A stretch of 55,348 nucleotides of DNA from Pseudomonas benzenivorans (GCF_900100495.1 NZ_FNCT01000015.1:69640-124987); one strand, 5' to 3'. Shown: positions 32,305-41,537, counted from the first letter of the stretch. Numbers and translations: made by a program. Notes: generated from the sequence alone by a model not told the origin.

Positions 32305-33855
32305 ATGATCGAAGCCACCTGGATCGCCTTCGCCTTCGTCATGGGCCTGGCAGTACGCGCCTTCGGCCTGCCGCCCCTGGTCGGCTACCTCGGCGCCGGC
32401 TTCGCCCTGGCCGCCTTCGGCGAGTACCTGGGGGTGGGTCCACGCGACAGCGCGATCCTGGACCATATCGCCCACCTCGGCGTACTCCTGCTGCTGTTCA
32501 CCGTCGGCCTAAAACTCAAGCTGGGCAACCTGGTCAAGCGCGAAGTCATAGGTGGCGGTCTGCTGCACTTCGCCATCTCCAGCCTGATCTTCCTGCCGGC
32601 CATCCTGCTGATGCTGGATCTGCCCTGGCAGCAGGGCCTGCTGCTGGCCATCGCGTTGTCGTTCTCCAGTACCGTGCTGGCGGCCAAGGTGCTGGAGGGC
32701 AAGCGCGAGCTGCGCGCCTTTCACGGCCGGGTGGCGATCGGCGTGCTGATCATCCAGGACCTGATCGCCCTGGTGGTGATGAGCCTGGCCAACGGCGAAA
32801 TACCTTCGCCCTGGGCCTTGCTGGTATTCGCCCTGCCGCTGCTGCGGCCGCTGCTGTACCGCCTGCTGGATGCCTGCGGCCACGAGGAGCTGATGGTGCT
32901 GTTGGGGCTGCTGCTGGCACTGGTGGTCGGTGGCTACGGCTTCGAATCGCTGGGGCTCAGCTCCGAACTGGGCGCCCTGGCCTTTGGCGCCATGCTGGCC
33001 AAGCACCAGCGCGCCGGCGAGTTGTACAACTCGCTGTGGAGCATCAAGGAGGTGTTCCTGGTCGGCTTCTTCCTGCAAATCGGTATCGGCGGCCTGCCGG
33101 ATGCCGATGCCCTGGCCTTCGCCGCGCTGATGTCGTTGCTGCTGCCGCTCAAGGGCGCACTGTTCTTCGTCCTGTTCCTGATCTTCCGCCTGCGCGCGCG
33201 CAGCGCCTTCCTCAGTGGCGTCAGCCTGACCAACTACAGCGAGTTCGGCCTGATCGTGACCAGCGTGGTGCTGCCGCAGTGGATCATCCCGCTGGCCGTT
33301 ACCGTGGCCCTGTCCTTCGTCATCTCCGCGCAGCTCAACCGCTTCGCCCACCCGCTCTACGAACGCCTGGCCAGGCGCCTGATCCCGCTGGAACGCGACA
33401 TTCGCCACCCCGACGAGCAGCCGATCTCCCTGGGTGACGCGCAGATCCTGATCATCGGCATGGGCCGCACCGGCCGCGCCGCCTACGACCATCTCAAGGA
33501 CAAGGGCTACAAGCTGTTCAGCCTGGACTCCGACCCGGGCATGATCGAGCTGAGCACCCAGGCCGGGCGCAGGGTGCAGTTCGCCGACGCCGAAGACCAG
33601 GTGTTCTGGCAGGGCCTGGAAATGCCGGCCGTCGAGGCGGTGATCCTGGCCATGAACGACCCGGAAGCCAAGATCATCTCCACCCACAAACTGCGCGAAC
33701 GCGGTTTCAAGGGGTTGATCGTCTCCCACGCCATGTACGAAGACATCGCCCAGCGCATCCAGGAAGCCGGCGCCGACCGCACCTACCTGACCATGAGCGA
33801 GGCCGGTACCGGCCTCGCCGAGCACGTCGCCCGCGGCCTGCAGCCGAGCCACTGA
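32305..33855 (+). CDS. CPA2-family cation:proton antiporter with RCK/TrkA-N domain (Kef/YbaL-like)
   Basis: 516 aa. Residues 1-365 form about 12 membrane segments typical of monovalent cation:proton antiporter-2 proteins (LPPLVGYLGAGFALA, HLGVLLLLFTVGLKLK, ALSFSSTVLAAKVLEGK, VAIGVLIIQDLIALV). Residues about 385-500 are a Rossmann NAD(H)-binding domain (ILIIGMGRTGRAAYDHL). Predicted K+ or Na+ efflux in exchange for H+. It has its own upstream region, and no obvious functional link to purine catabolism. Confidence 0.88.
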   Translation: MIEATWIAFAFVMGLAVRAFGLPPLVGYLGAGFALAAFGEYLGVGPRDSAILDHIAHLGVLLLLFTVGLKLKLGNLVKREVIGGGLLHFAISSLIFLPAILLMLDLPWQQGLLLAIALSFSSTVLAAKVLEGKRELRAFHGRVAIGVLIIQDLIALVVMSLANGEIPSPWALLVFALPLLRPLLYRLLDACGHEELMVLLGLLLALVVGGYGFESLGLSSELGALAFGAMLAKHQRAGELYNSLWSIKEVFLVGFFLQIGIGGLPDADALAFAALMSLLLPLKGALFFVLFLIFRLRARSAFLSGVSLTNYSEFGLIVTSVVLPQWIIPLAVTVALSFVISAQLNRFAHPLYERLARRLIPLERDIRHPDEQPISLGDAQILIIGMGRTGRAAYDHLKDKGYKLFSLDSDPGMIELSTQAGRRVQFADAEDQVFWQGLEMPAVEAVILAMNDPEAKIISTHKLRERGFKGLIVSHAMYEDIAQRIQEAGADRTYLTMSEAGTGLAEHVARGLQPSH

Positions 33856-33954
33856 GCCCGCCTCATGGGCGCGCCGCCAGCACGCCCGGCCAGACGATCC
33901 CCCACCTGCAAGCCCACGCCCGCGGAGCAATGCCCAGGGCATACCGCTCAATTC

Positions 33955-34034
33955 ATTGTGCACAATCTACAAATAAATTGTTTTTAATCCTGTAAACAAA
34001 TTGTATAGTCGGCACATTCTGACCGATTAGACAG
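33955..34034. promoter_or_regulatory. Operators upstream of the NCS2 permease
   Basis: ATTGT-GC-ACAAT (33955-33966) is a perfect 5-2-5 palindrome of the GntR-type family. TTGTATAG (34001-34008) is a further half-site match. TGACC-GATT-AGACA (34020-34033) keeps one RutR-type half-site, with the other half poor (3 of 5). AT-rich sequence between them is the likely promoter. Confidence 0.5.
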
Positions 34035-34114
34035 CTTTTATGGCGGTTGGAAAGAGGCGCCGTGAAGCCTCGTGCAAGCCCATGACCATACAAAAACAAC
34101 TGGCAGGCTCTGAC

Positions 34115-35614
34115 ATGACCACGACTCGCACCACCGACTCCCCAGCTCCGTCTGCGGGTGGCAACGACCTGATCTATGGCCTGGATGACCGCCCGGCCTT
34201 CGCCCCGGCGATCTTCGCCGCCCTGCAACACGTGCTGGCGAGCTTCGTCGGCATCATCACCCCGACCCTGATCGTCGGGGGCACCCTCGGCCTGCAAAGT
34301 GAAATCCCCTACCTGATCAGCATGGCGCTGTTCGTCTCCGGCCTCGGCACCTTCGTCCAGGCCCGCCGCTTCGGTCCGGTCGGCGCCGGCCTGCTGTGCC
34401 TGCAGGGCACCAGCTTCGCCTTTCTCAGCGTGATCCTCAGCGCCGGCTTCCTGGTGAAAAGTCGCGGCGGCGGCACCGATGAAATCCTTTCGACGATTTT
34501 CGGCGTGTGCTTCTTCGCCGCCTTTATCGAGGTTGCCTTCAGCCAGTTCATCGACAAGCTGCGCAAACTGATCACCCCGGTGGTAACCGGCACCATCATT
34601 ACCCTGATGGGCCTGTCGCTGATCAAGGTGGCGATGACCGACATGGCTGGCGGCTTTGGTGCCCCGGACCTCGGTGCGCTGAGCAATCTCGGCCTCGCCG
34701 CCCTGGTGCTGGGTACCATCGTCGTGCTCAACCGCTTCAACGTGCCGCTGCTGCGCCTGGGCGCCATCATCATCGGTCTCGGCCTGGGTTTCGGCGTGGC
34801 CTGGTACCTGGGCAAGGTGGATTTCGCCGGCATGCCGGATGTTCCGGCGGTGAGCATCCCGGTGCCGTTCAAGTATGGTTTCTCCTTCGACCTGCTGGCC
34901 TTTATCCCGATCGCGGTGATCTTCCTGATCACCCCGCTGGAAGCCGCCGGCGACCTGACCGCCAACTCGATGATCTCCAAACAGCCGGTGAAAGGCCCGG
35001 TGTACCTCAAGCGGATCAAGTCCGGCCTGCTCGCCGATGGGCTCAACTCCGCCATGGCGGCGATGTTCAACAGCATGCCGATGGTGACCTTCGCGCAGAA
35101 CAACGGGGTGATCCAGCTGACCGGCGTCGCCAGCCGCTATGTCGCCTACTTCATCGCCGGCATCCTGATCCTGCTCGGCCTGTTCCCGATCATCGGCGCC
35201 GTGCTGCAACTGATGCCCAAGCCGGTGCTCGGCGGCGCCACCCTGATCATGTTCGGCACCGTTGCGGTGGCCGGCATCAAGATCCTCCAGGAAGCCGGCC
35301 TGCACCGCCGCAACATGCTGATCGTGGCCATCTCCCTCGGCCTGGGCCTGGGCGTCGCTGCCGTGCCCGAGGTCCTGAGCCAGTTGCCGCAGGCGCTGCA
35401 CAACATCTTCGAGTCGCCGATCACCGTCGGTGCCTTCAGCGCCATCCTGCTGAACATCTTCCTGCCGGAAGAGCACGTCGAACTGGAAGAGAACGACTAC
35501 GAGCCCGAGGCGCAGACACACACCGTGCTGCAGAACCCGCAGGACGATGACGCTCACGGATTCGCGCCAAACGACCTCGGCGGCCAACTGAATCCGGCGC
35601 TCCGGCCCAGCTGA
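34115..35614 (+). CDS. NCS2-family uracil/xanthine/urate permease
   Basis: 499 aa, about 14 membrane segments. NCS2 motifs are ALQHVLASFVGIITP (QH motif), TPLEAAGDLTANSM, and the signature QNNGVIQLT with the MPKPVLGGATLIMFG block near the end. This branch (UapA/XanQ/UacT-like) carries xanthine, urate or uracil. The start ATG 34115 has GGCAGG 8 bases upstream; in-frame ATG codons at 34040 and 34082 are less well placed. With puuD 2 kb upstream, urate or xanthine import is the best guess. A charged C-terminal tail of about 45 residues follows the last helix. Confidence 0.88.
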   Translation: MTTTRTTDSPAPSAGGNDLIYGLDDRPAFAPAIFAALQHVLASFVGIITPTLIVGGTLGLQSEIPYLISMALFVSGLGTFVQARRFGPVGAGLLCLQGTSFAFLSVILSAGFLVKSRGGGTDEILSTIFGVCFFAAFIEVAFSQFIDKLRKLITPVVTGTIITLMGLSLIKVAMTDMAGGFGAPDLGALSNLGLAALVLGTIVVLNRFNVPLLRLGAIIIGLGLGFGVAWYLGKVDFAGMPDVPAVSIPVPFKYGFSFDLLAFIPIAVIFLITPLEAAGDLTANSMISKQPVKGPVYLKRIKSGLLADGLNSAMAAMFNSMPMVTFAQNNGVIQLTGVASRYVAYFIAGILILLGLFPIIGAVLQLMPKPVLGGATLIMFGTVAVAGIKILQEAGLHRRNMLIVAISLGLGLGVAAVPEVLSQLPQALHNIFESPITVGAFSAILLNIFLPEEHVELEENDYEPEAQTHTVLQNPQDDDAHGFAPNDLGGQLNPALRPS

Positions 35615-35694
35615 CGGCAGCCACATTCCAATCCTCCCTGCGGCCCGCCGCAGGATCGAGAAACCTTGTAAGTCCTAAAAATAAGGGAAACCCG

Positions 35695-36507
35695 ATGAAG
35701 CTGAAGCACCTGCCCCACTGCCTCGCCCTGTCTGCCGGCCTGTTCGCCGGCAACCAGGCGACTGCCGGCGATCTGCTGCACTGGCAGAACAACAGCCTGA
35801 CCTACCTGTATGGCCAGGATTTCAAGATCGACCCGGAAATCCAGCAGACCGTGACCTTCGAGCACGCCGACGGCTGGAAGTACGGCGACAACTTCGTCTT
35901 CCTTGACCTCATCAAGTACAACGGCGAGGCCGAAAACGGCGCCGGCGACGGTCATACCTACTACGGTGAAATCCAACCGCGCCTGTCGCTGGGCAAGATC
36001 TTCGACCAGAAGATCCAGTTCGGCCCGGTCAGCGACGTGCTGCTGGCGATGACCTACGAGTTCGGCGAAGACGATGTCGAGTCCTACCTGATCGGCCCCG
36101 GCTTCGACCTGGCGATCCCCGGTTTCGACTTCTTCCAGCTCAACACCTACCTGCGCACCACCGACGGCGACCGCCCGGGCGACGACGTCTGGCAGATCAC
36201 CCCGGCCTGGAGCTACACCATTCCGGTGGGCGAATCCGACATCGTCATCGACGGCTTCATGGACTGGGTGGTCGACAACGACGAGAACGCCCGCGGCACC
36301 TATCACGCCAACCTGCACTTCAACCCGCAGATCAAGTACGACCTGGGCAAGGCGCTGCACTGGGGCGAGAAGCAACTGTACGTCGGCATCGAGTACGACT
36401 ACTGGAAGGACAAGTACGGCATCGACGACGACAGTTTCCTCGGCGACGAGATCCTCGGCGGTACCGACCAGAACACCGCCAGCCTGTTGGTCAAGGTGCA
36501 CTTCTGA
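35695..36507 (+). CDS. Tsx/OmpK-like nucleoside-type outer membrane channel
   Basis: 270 aa. A signal peptide covers residues 1-25 (AGNQATAGD cleavage region), followed by alternating aromatic beta-strands ending in the C-terminal Phe (LLVKVHF) typical of outer-membrane barrels. The family resemblance is LLHWQNNSLTYLYGQDF and QTVTFEHADGWKYGDNFVFLD. Tsx-type channels admit nucleosides and similar solutes. RBS AAGGGAA precedes ATG. It is 80 bases downstream of the NCS2 permease and probably co-transcribed, giving an outer plus inner membrane uptake pair. Confidence 0.88.
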   Translation: MKLKHLPHCLALSAGLFAGNQATAGDLLHWQNNSLTYLYGQDFKIDPEIQQTVTFEHADGWKYGDNFVFLDLIKYNGEAENGAGDGHTYYGEIQPRLSLGKIFDQKIQFGPVSDVLLAMTYEFGEDDVESYLIGPGFDLAIPGFDFFQLNTYLRTTDGDRPGDDVWQITPAWSYTIPVGESDIVIDGFMDWVVDNDENARGTYHANLHFNPQIKYDLGKALHWGEKQLYVGIEYDYWKDKYGIDDDSFLGDEILGGTDQNTASLLVKVHF

Positions 36508-36551
36508 TCGAGGATTTGCCCGCTGCCGGGTAGGCGGCAGCGGGTAAATAG

Positions 36552-36584
36552 GGGGGATTACGCTCAGCGTAATCCCCCTTTTTT
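36552..36584 (+). terminator. Rho-independent terminator after the Tsx-like gene
   Basis: GGGGGATTACGC (36552-36563) pairs with GCGTAATCCCCC (36567-36578) across a 3-base loop and is followed by six T. Confidence 0.92.
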
Positions 36585-36720
36585 ATGGAATTTCGCCAGC
36601 GCCGGGCAGGCGCACTACGCAAGGCGACGCCAACCGCGCCAATGGCATCCTGAAGAGTCGCCAAGCCATTGACCTGCAACGGTTCAGGCAGCTGCACGAG
36701 GATGCATCCGCACATCAATC

Positions 36721-36814
36721 TGACCATTAAGTCAAGTATTTGTACTCATAAAACACAATTTTTGTACACATTTCTGTAAAAATTAATGTTCAACTTTTAA
36801 TTTTCTGTGTACAA
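36721..36814. promoter_or_regulatory. RutR-type and GntR-type operators upstream of the NCS1 permease
   Basis: TGACC-ATTA-AGTCA (36721-36734) has nine of ten RutR-type positions. TTGT-AC-ACAT (36762-36771) and CTGT-GT-ACAA (36805-36814) each match seven of eight positions of TTGT-NN-ACAA. TTGTAC (36762) and TAATGT (36784) with a 16-base spacer are a possible promoter. Confidence 0.5.
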
Positions 36815-36966
36815 CAGCCAAACACGCCTTCCCTTTCGCGGCAACCGCCGCCATGACGCACCGGCATTTGCGGGGCTCAAGCGGCGAAAGCGGAACGGAT
36901 CGTGCAGACAATCCTCCTCAGGTGCGTGCCCCAAAGCTGCCCAAAACAAGATTCCAGGAGCTGTCC

Positions 36967-38445
36967 ATGTCCACAGAAGACTTCCACATCAAGCAGATCG
37001 ACACCTCGTTGCACAATGCGGACCTGGCGCCCTTGCCGCCCGCGCAGCGCAAATGGGGCTGGTTCGAGATCTTCAACGTCTGGTCCAACGACATCCAGAG
37101 CCTGTTCGGCTACACCCTGGCCGCCACCCTGTTCATCTCCTACGGCCTCAACGGCTGGGCGGTGCTGGCGGGAATCGTCCTGGCCGGCTTCATCGTCATG
37201 GGCCTGGTGCAGCTGACCGGCAAGCCCAGCGTCAAGTACGGCATCCCCTTCCCGGTCATGGCCCGCGCCAGCATGGGCGTGCGCGGCGCCAATTTCCCGG
37301 CGATGGTGCGCGGCATCGTGGCGATCTTCTGGTACGGCGTGCAGACCTACTTCGCCTCCACCGCCGTGGCCCTGCTGATCAATTCGCTGATGGGCAACCC
37401 CACCGGCGCCGGCGCCAGTTTCCTCGGCATGACCGCAGTCGGCTGGCTGTCCTACGTGATCGTCTGCGCCTTCCAGGTCGCCCTGTTCATCCGCGGTATC
37501 GACTGGATCACCAAGTTCCTCAACTGGGCCGGCCCGCTGGTCTACCTGGTGATGATCGCGCTGATGCTGATGATCTGGTACAAGGCCGGCCCCAGCCTGC
37601 TCAGCGAGCTGGGCAGCATCTTCCGCGGCACCGGCGAGTATGCCGCCGGCCCGCTCGCGGCCTTTGTCGCGGTGGTCGGCACCATGGTCGCCTACTTCGC
37701 CGCGGTGGTGATCAACTACGGCGACTTCGCCCGCTTCGTCAAAAGCGAGAAGCAGATGACCGCCGGCAACTTCCTCGGCCTGCCGGTGAGCCTGGCGATC
37801 TTCTCGCTGATCGCCCTGGTGATCACCGCCGGTACCGTGGTGGTGTTCGGCGAAACCCTGACCAACCCCACCGACATAGTCGCCCGGGTCGACAACCTGA
37901 GCCTGACCATCATCGCCGCGCTGACCTTCTTCGCCGCCACGGTCGGCATCAACCTGGTCGCCAACTTCATCCCGCCGGCCTACGACATCGCCAACCTGGC
38001 GCCGGCGCATATCAGCGCGCGCACCGGCGGCTTCATCACCGCGGCGATCGCCTTCTTCATCGGCGCGCTGTGGGTCGCCTTCATCAGCAACGTCGGCATC
38101 GCCGCCTTCGTCGACACCCTGGGTGCGGTGCTGGCGCCGCTGTACGGGATCATCGTCGCCGACTACTACCTGGTGCGCCGCCAGCAGCTCGACCTGCAAC
38201 ACCTGTTCTCGGCCGAGGCCGGCACCACCTACCACTACGATGCGGGGTGGAACCGCAAGGCGATGATCGCCTTCGCCATCGCCTCGGTGTTTTCCGTCGC
38301 CTCGGTGTGGACCCCTGCGTTGAGCAGCCTGTCCGGCTATTCCTGGCTGTTCGGCGCCCTGCTCGGCGCGCTGCTGCACTACCTGCTGATGCGCAAGCAC
38401 TGCGCGGCCAAGGCACCGGCCGCGGCGCTCGGCTCGCGTAGCTGA
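36967..38445 (+). CDS. NCS1-family nucleobase/allantoin permease
   Basis: 492 aa, 12 membrane segments. NCS1 features are WFEIFNVWSNDIQSLFGYTLA, KYGIPFPVMARASMGVRGAN, VVINYGDFARFVKSEKQM and GIIVADYYLVRRQQLD. Members import cytosine, uracil, allantoin or hydantoins with H+ or Na+. The location in a purine/allantoin cluster and the operators upstream make allantoin or another ureide the leading guess. ATG 36967 has AGGAG 6 bases upstream; the open frame extends further without RBS. A GC-rich hairpin follows (38455-38495). Confidence 0.9.
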   Translation: MSTEDFHIKQIDTSLHNADLAPLPPAQRKWGWFEIFNVWSNDIQSLFGYTLAATLFISYGLNGWAVLAGIVLAGFIVMGLVQLTGKPSVKYGIPFPVMARASMGVRGANFPAMVRGIVAIFWYGVQTYFASTAVALLINSLMGNPTGAGASFLGMTAVGWLSYVIVCAFQVALFIRGIDWITKFLNWAGPLVYLVMIALMLMIWYKAGPSLLSELGSIFRGTGEYAAGPLAAFVAVVGTMVAYFAAVVINYGDFARFVKSEKQMTAGNFLGLPVSLAIFSLIALVITAGTVVVFGETLTNPTDIVARVDNLSLTIIAALTFFAATVGINLVANFIPPAYDIANLAPAHISARTGGFITAAIAFFIGALWVAFISNVGIAAFVDTLGAVLAPLYGIIVADYYLVRRQQLDLQHLFSAEAGTTYHYDAGWNRKAMIAFAIASVFSVASVWTPALSSLSGYSWLFGALLGALLHYLLMRKHCAAKAPAAALGSRS

Positions 38446-38454
38446 CAACCGTTG

Positions 38455-38495
38455 TCCCCGTTGAGTGCATGGGCCTGGGCCGGGCACTCGACGGG
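38455..38495. terminator. Possible bidirectional hairpin terminator
   Basis: CCCCGTTGAGTGC pairs with GCACTCGACGGGG (one G-T wobble) between the convergent NCS1 gene and a methyltransferase gene. No T-run is present on either side, so termination would depend on the long stem alone. Confidence 0.45.
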
Positions 38496-38515
38496 GGCCT
38501 CCGCCTCCTGCCTGG

Positions 38516-39319
38516 CTAGGCTTTCGCTGCCCGCACGATATGCGCCGGCGAGGCGAAGACCACTTCTCCCGCCGCAGTCACATAGCGGCCGAGGGCCTGC
38601 TCCGCCTCGGCGAGGATGTGCGCGATCACTTGCTCATCGAGATTGACCCCCATTACGGGCAACCAGCCCCGCAGATCCGCCTCGACCATGGCGCGAATGC
38701 TGGGAAAGCGCGCCGTACCCGTGTGGCTGGTAATGCTCGGCGAGTCGGCCCCGGCGGTGACAAACAGCGCCTTCAACGCCTGCTTATCCCCAAGCACGAA
38801 CGGCGCCCGCAGTGCATCCGCAGCCTCTTCACCGGCGAGCCGCGCCAGCAGCGCCACTTCGTCCGCATAGGCCGGCGTATGCTCCAGCGAGTCCCAGACG
38901 GCAACCGCCAGTCGCCCGCCCGGCACCAGCACCCGCAGCATTTCGCGCACGGCTTGCAGTCGATCGCCGAAGAACATCAAGCCGAATTGGCTGACGACCG
39001 CATCGAAAGTCTGGTCGGGGTAAGGCAGCGCTTCCGCCATCCCCTCTCGCCAGTCGATATCCGGCGCCAGTCGTGCCGCCACGGCGAGCATTCCCGGATT
39101 GGCATCCAGGCCGCAGACTGCACCACCAGCCCCGACGCAAGCGGCCGCCACCCGGGCCAGCACACCGGTGCCGCAGGCAACATCCAGCACCCGCTGCCCC
39201 GGCTGAAGGTTGGCGGCGGCGACGACCCAGGGCGCCCACTCCTGGAACAGGGCCGGGACGAAGAACTCCTGGTAGGCGGTTGCGGCGTCTATCTGGGCTT
39301 GCAAGGTCGAATCGTTCAT
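38516..39319 (-). CDS. Class I SAM-dependent methyltransferase
   Basis: 267 aa. The SAM motif is LDVACGTGVLARVAA (about 45-59), with CGLDANPGML, MAEALPYPDQTFDAV and LRVLVPGGRLAVAVWDS, typical of the UbiE/Coq5-like or small-molecule methyltransferase group. The substrate is unknown. It lies alone on the minus strand, 216 bases from the binding-protein gene; no clear link to purine catabolism. Confidence 0.85.
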   Translation of the reverse strand: MNDSTLQAQIDAATAYQEFFVPALFQEWAPWVVAAANLQPGQRVLDVACGTGVLARVAAACVGAGGAVCGLDANPGMLAVAARLAPDIDWREGMAEALPYPDQTFDAVVSQFGLMFFGDRLQAVREMLRVLVPGGRLAVAVWDSLEHTPAYADEVALLARLAGEEAADALRAPFVLGDKQALKALFVTAGADSPSITSHTGTARFPSIRAMVEADLRGWLPVMGVNLDEQVIAHILAEAEQALGRYVTAAGEVVFASPAHIVRAAKA

Positions 39320-39535
39320 TTCAGGCCCTCCTGTTCAGCGCATGAGCGCCTGCCGGACTCGGCGCCCGACAGCCCCAGGCGTGGCGTGAGCATTTGCCGG
39401 ACGCGGAAAACATCACGACAGGTCCTCGGCCGGCGGCTGACGAGGACAGACTGCACCCCGACAGTGCAAGCATAGAAGACCTGGGTCCAGGCCATGCGAG
39501 CCAGACGACTGCACGCGGGCATGCCGCAGTAGCCC

Positions 39536-40354
39536 CTACTCAGCCGCCTCCCTGGCCTTCTGCCGCTTGAGGAAATCCACCTTCCACTGCTCCATGCCCA
39601 GGTACTGCGAGTCGAGGTTGGCCTCGACCCGGTATTTGTCCTTTAGCGCAGCCACCTCGGCCTGGCGCTCGAGCAGGAAGCGGTCGAAGCGCTGGAGCAA
39701 ACCGGGGTGCTTGAGCGTTGACAGGTGAAAGCTGCCGCGGGTGTGCGGCAGCTTGGGATCGAACACCAGGGCGCCGGGGCGGGCGCGGATGTTGTCGAGG
39801 TAGTGGGTGGCGACCACCACGTTGAAATAGGCGCCGTCGGTGTCCTTCTTCAGGGCCTGGTGGATCATCCTGCGCAGGTCGTCGCTGTAGGTCAGGCGGA
39901 TCTGCTGGGCATCGATGCGCTCCTGATAGCCCCAGGGCGTCCAGCCATTGACCATGGCCAGGCGCTCCAGCCGCTCGAGCGGCTGACCCTGGCGCTGCGG
40001 CGCGACCAGCACGCCGTCGACGTAGCCGACCACCGCCTGGCTGTAGCGCAGGTCCTTGCCGGCCTTCTGCGCCTGCGCCCAGTTGCCGCTGTCCGGGTAC
40101 TTGAGATCCACCTCGCCCTGCAGCAAGGCCGGCAGCAAGCGCTCCACCGGCAGCGCTTTGTAGCTCAAATGCACGCCGCTGTGGCTGGCGAAGGCATCGA
40201 ACAGTTCGCGGGCGAAGCCCTGGTAATGGCCGTGCTGGTCGATGCTGTAGTGCGGCGCGAAGGCCAGGTCCTCGACACCGATCACATAGCTTTCGGCACC
40301 GGCGCTGGCGGAGAACAGCACGGCGAACAAACTGCAGACGCGAGTGGGCTTCAC
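39536..40354 (-). CDS. Orphan periplasmic solute-binding protein (SBP family 3-like)
   Basis: 272 aa. A signal peptide covers about 1-20 (VCSLFAVLFSASAGA). The body resembles SBP_bac_3 two-lobe proteins: YSIDQHGHYQGFARELFDAFASHSGVHL and LLPALLQGEVDLKYPDSGNW. No ABC permease or ATPase gene is near, so it may serve as a sensor or as a remote transporter partner. It lies 75 bases downstream of moaA in the same direction and may share its transcript. Confidence 0.75.
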   Translation of the reverse strand: MKPTRVCSLFAVLFSASAGAESYVIGVEDLAFAPHYSIDQHGHYQGFARELFDAFASHSGVHLSYKALPVERLLPALLQGEVDLKYPDSGNWAQAQKAGKDLRYSQAVVGYVDGVLVAPQRQGQPLERLERLAMVNGWTPWGYQERIDAQQIRLTYSDDLRRMIHQALKKDTDGAYFNVVVATHYLDNIRARPGALVFDPKLPHTRGSFHLSTLKHPGLLQRFDRFLLERQAEVAALKDKYRVEANLDSQYLGMEQWKVDFLKRQKAREAAE

Positions 40355-40429
40355 AGCAAGCCTCCTGATTAGTGGTGAAGCGGGATAGTGGACGCAGCGG
40401 CAGCGGCTCGCTCGAGCCAGGCTGGCGGT

Positions 40430-41425
40430 TCAGCCGCCGGTCATGTTCATGAAGCGCAGCACCTGCACCTGTTCGTCGCTCTGGAAGTGATGGCGTTCGG
40501 GCTTGAGCTGCAGGGCCCCCTGCAGGGCATCGCGCAGGCGCTGGCTGTCGCCGGGATGGCTGCGCAGCAGGCTCTTGAGGTCCAGTGCATGGTCGTGGCC
40601 CAGGCAGAGCACCAGCTTGCCCTCGGCGGTGACCCGCACGCGGTTGCAGTCGCCGCAGAAGTTGTGGCTGTGCGGCGAGATGAAGCCAACTTGAGTCTCT
40701 GTTCCGACCACCTGCCAGTAGCGCGACGGCCCGCCGGTGCGCTGGCTGCTGCGCACCAGGGCATGCCGCGCCTCGATGCGCTGGCGCACCGCGTCGCTGG
40801 AGCAGAAGGTCTGCCGGCGCTGATGGCTGGAGATGCTGCCCAGCGGCATCTCCTCGATGAAGCTGATGTCCAGCCCCCGAGCCATGGCGAACTCGAGCAG
40901 ATCGAGTACTTCGTCGTCGTTGCGGCCCAGTTGCACCACGCTGTTCAGCTTGATCCGGCGAAAGCCCGCCGCCCGCGCCGCTTCGATGCCGGCCAGCACC
41001 CGGTCGAGCCGGTCGCGCCGGGTGAAGGCGGCGAAACGCTCGCGCTTGAGCGAATCCAGGCTGATGTTCAGCCGCCGCACCCCGGCGGCGCGCAGCTGCG
41101 GCGCCAGTTCGGCCAGTTGCGAGCCGTTGGTGGTGATGGCCAGGTCTTCCAGCTCGGGCCGCGCACCGAGGCGCCCGAGCAGGCCGAGCAGGTTCTTGCG
41201 CACCAGGGGTTCGCCGCCGGTGATGCGGATGCGCCTGACCCCGAGGCCGATAAAGGCATCGGCCACGGCGTAGAGCTCTTCCAGGCTGAGGATCTGCTCG
41301 CGCGGGGCAAACACCATGTCCTCGCCCATGCAGTAGGTGCAGCGAAAGTCGCAACGGTCGGTGACCGACAGCCGCAGGTAGGTGATGCGCCGACCGAAGG
41401 GGTCGACCAGTTGGGCGTCATGCAC
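40430..41425 (-). CDS. moaA: GTP 3',8-cyclase MoaA (molybdenum cofactor biosynthesis)
   Basis: Radical SAM enzyme for the first step of molybdenum cofactor synthesis. 331 aa. The SAM cluster Cys25, Cys29 and Cys32 lie in TDRCDFRCTYC; ITGGEPLVRKNL, SLDSLKRERF and the second cluster site NFCGDCNRVRVTAEG are present, and the C-terminus ends in the required Gly-Gly. It stands alone from other moa genes, next to the RutR-like gene, and divergent from it; the shared region holds both operator types. XdhB needs this cofactor, so co-regulation with purine use is likely. P. aeruginosa has, as I recall, a second moaA at this place. Confidence 0.95.
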   Translation of the reverse strand: MHDAQLVDPFGRRITYLRLSVTDRCDFRCTYCMGEDMVFAPREQILSLEELYAVADAFIGLGVRRIRITGGEPLVRKNLLGLLGRLGARPELEDLAITTNGSQLAELAPQLRAAGVRRLNISLDSLKRERFAAFTRRDRLDRVLAGIEAARAAGFRRIKLNSVVQLGRNDDEVLDLLEFAMARGLDISFIEEMPLGSISSHQRRQTFCSSDAVRQRIEARHALVRSSQRTGGPSRYWQVVGTETQVGFISPHSHNFCGDCNRVRVTAEGKLVLCLGHDHALDLKSLLRSHPGDSQRLRDALQGALQLKPERHHFQSDEQVQVLRFMNMTGG

Positions 41426-41507
41426 GGCAGGTCTCCTGATGCGGAAGGAGCCGGGATCTTTTTGTTATGGATTGCATGGCGACAGATAGAAACAGAAAAT
41501 TCAAATC

Positions 41508-41537
41508 TTGTATACAACTACTTGACCGCCAGGTCAG
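41508..41537. promoter_or_regulatory. Tandem GntR-type and RutR-type operators between moaA and the RutR-like gene
   Basis: TTGTATACAA (41508-41517) and TTGACC-GCCA-GGTCAG (41522-41537) lie 4 bases apart in the 223-base divergent region. Both are perfect in their cores. They could control moaA, the regulator gene, or both. Confidence 0.65.

Larger units (their letters stand above)
36508..36966. other. Terminator and NCS1 promoter region
   Basis: 459 bases without a gene. A CCCGCTGCC / GGCAGCGGG hairpin (36519-36544) is followed by a strong terminator (36552-36584). AT-rich sequence from 36715 to 36830 carries RutR-type and GntR-type operators. The RBS of the NCS1 gene is at 36956-36960. Confidence 0.6.
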
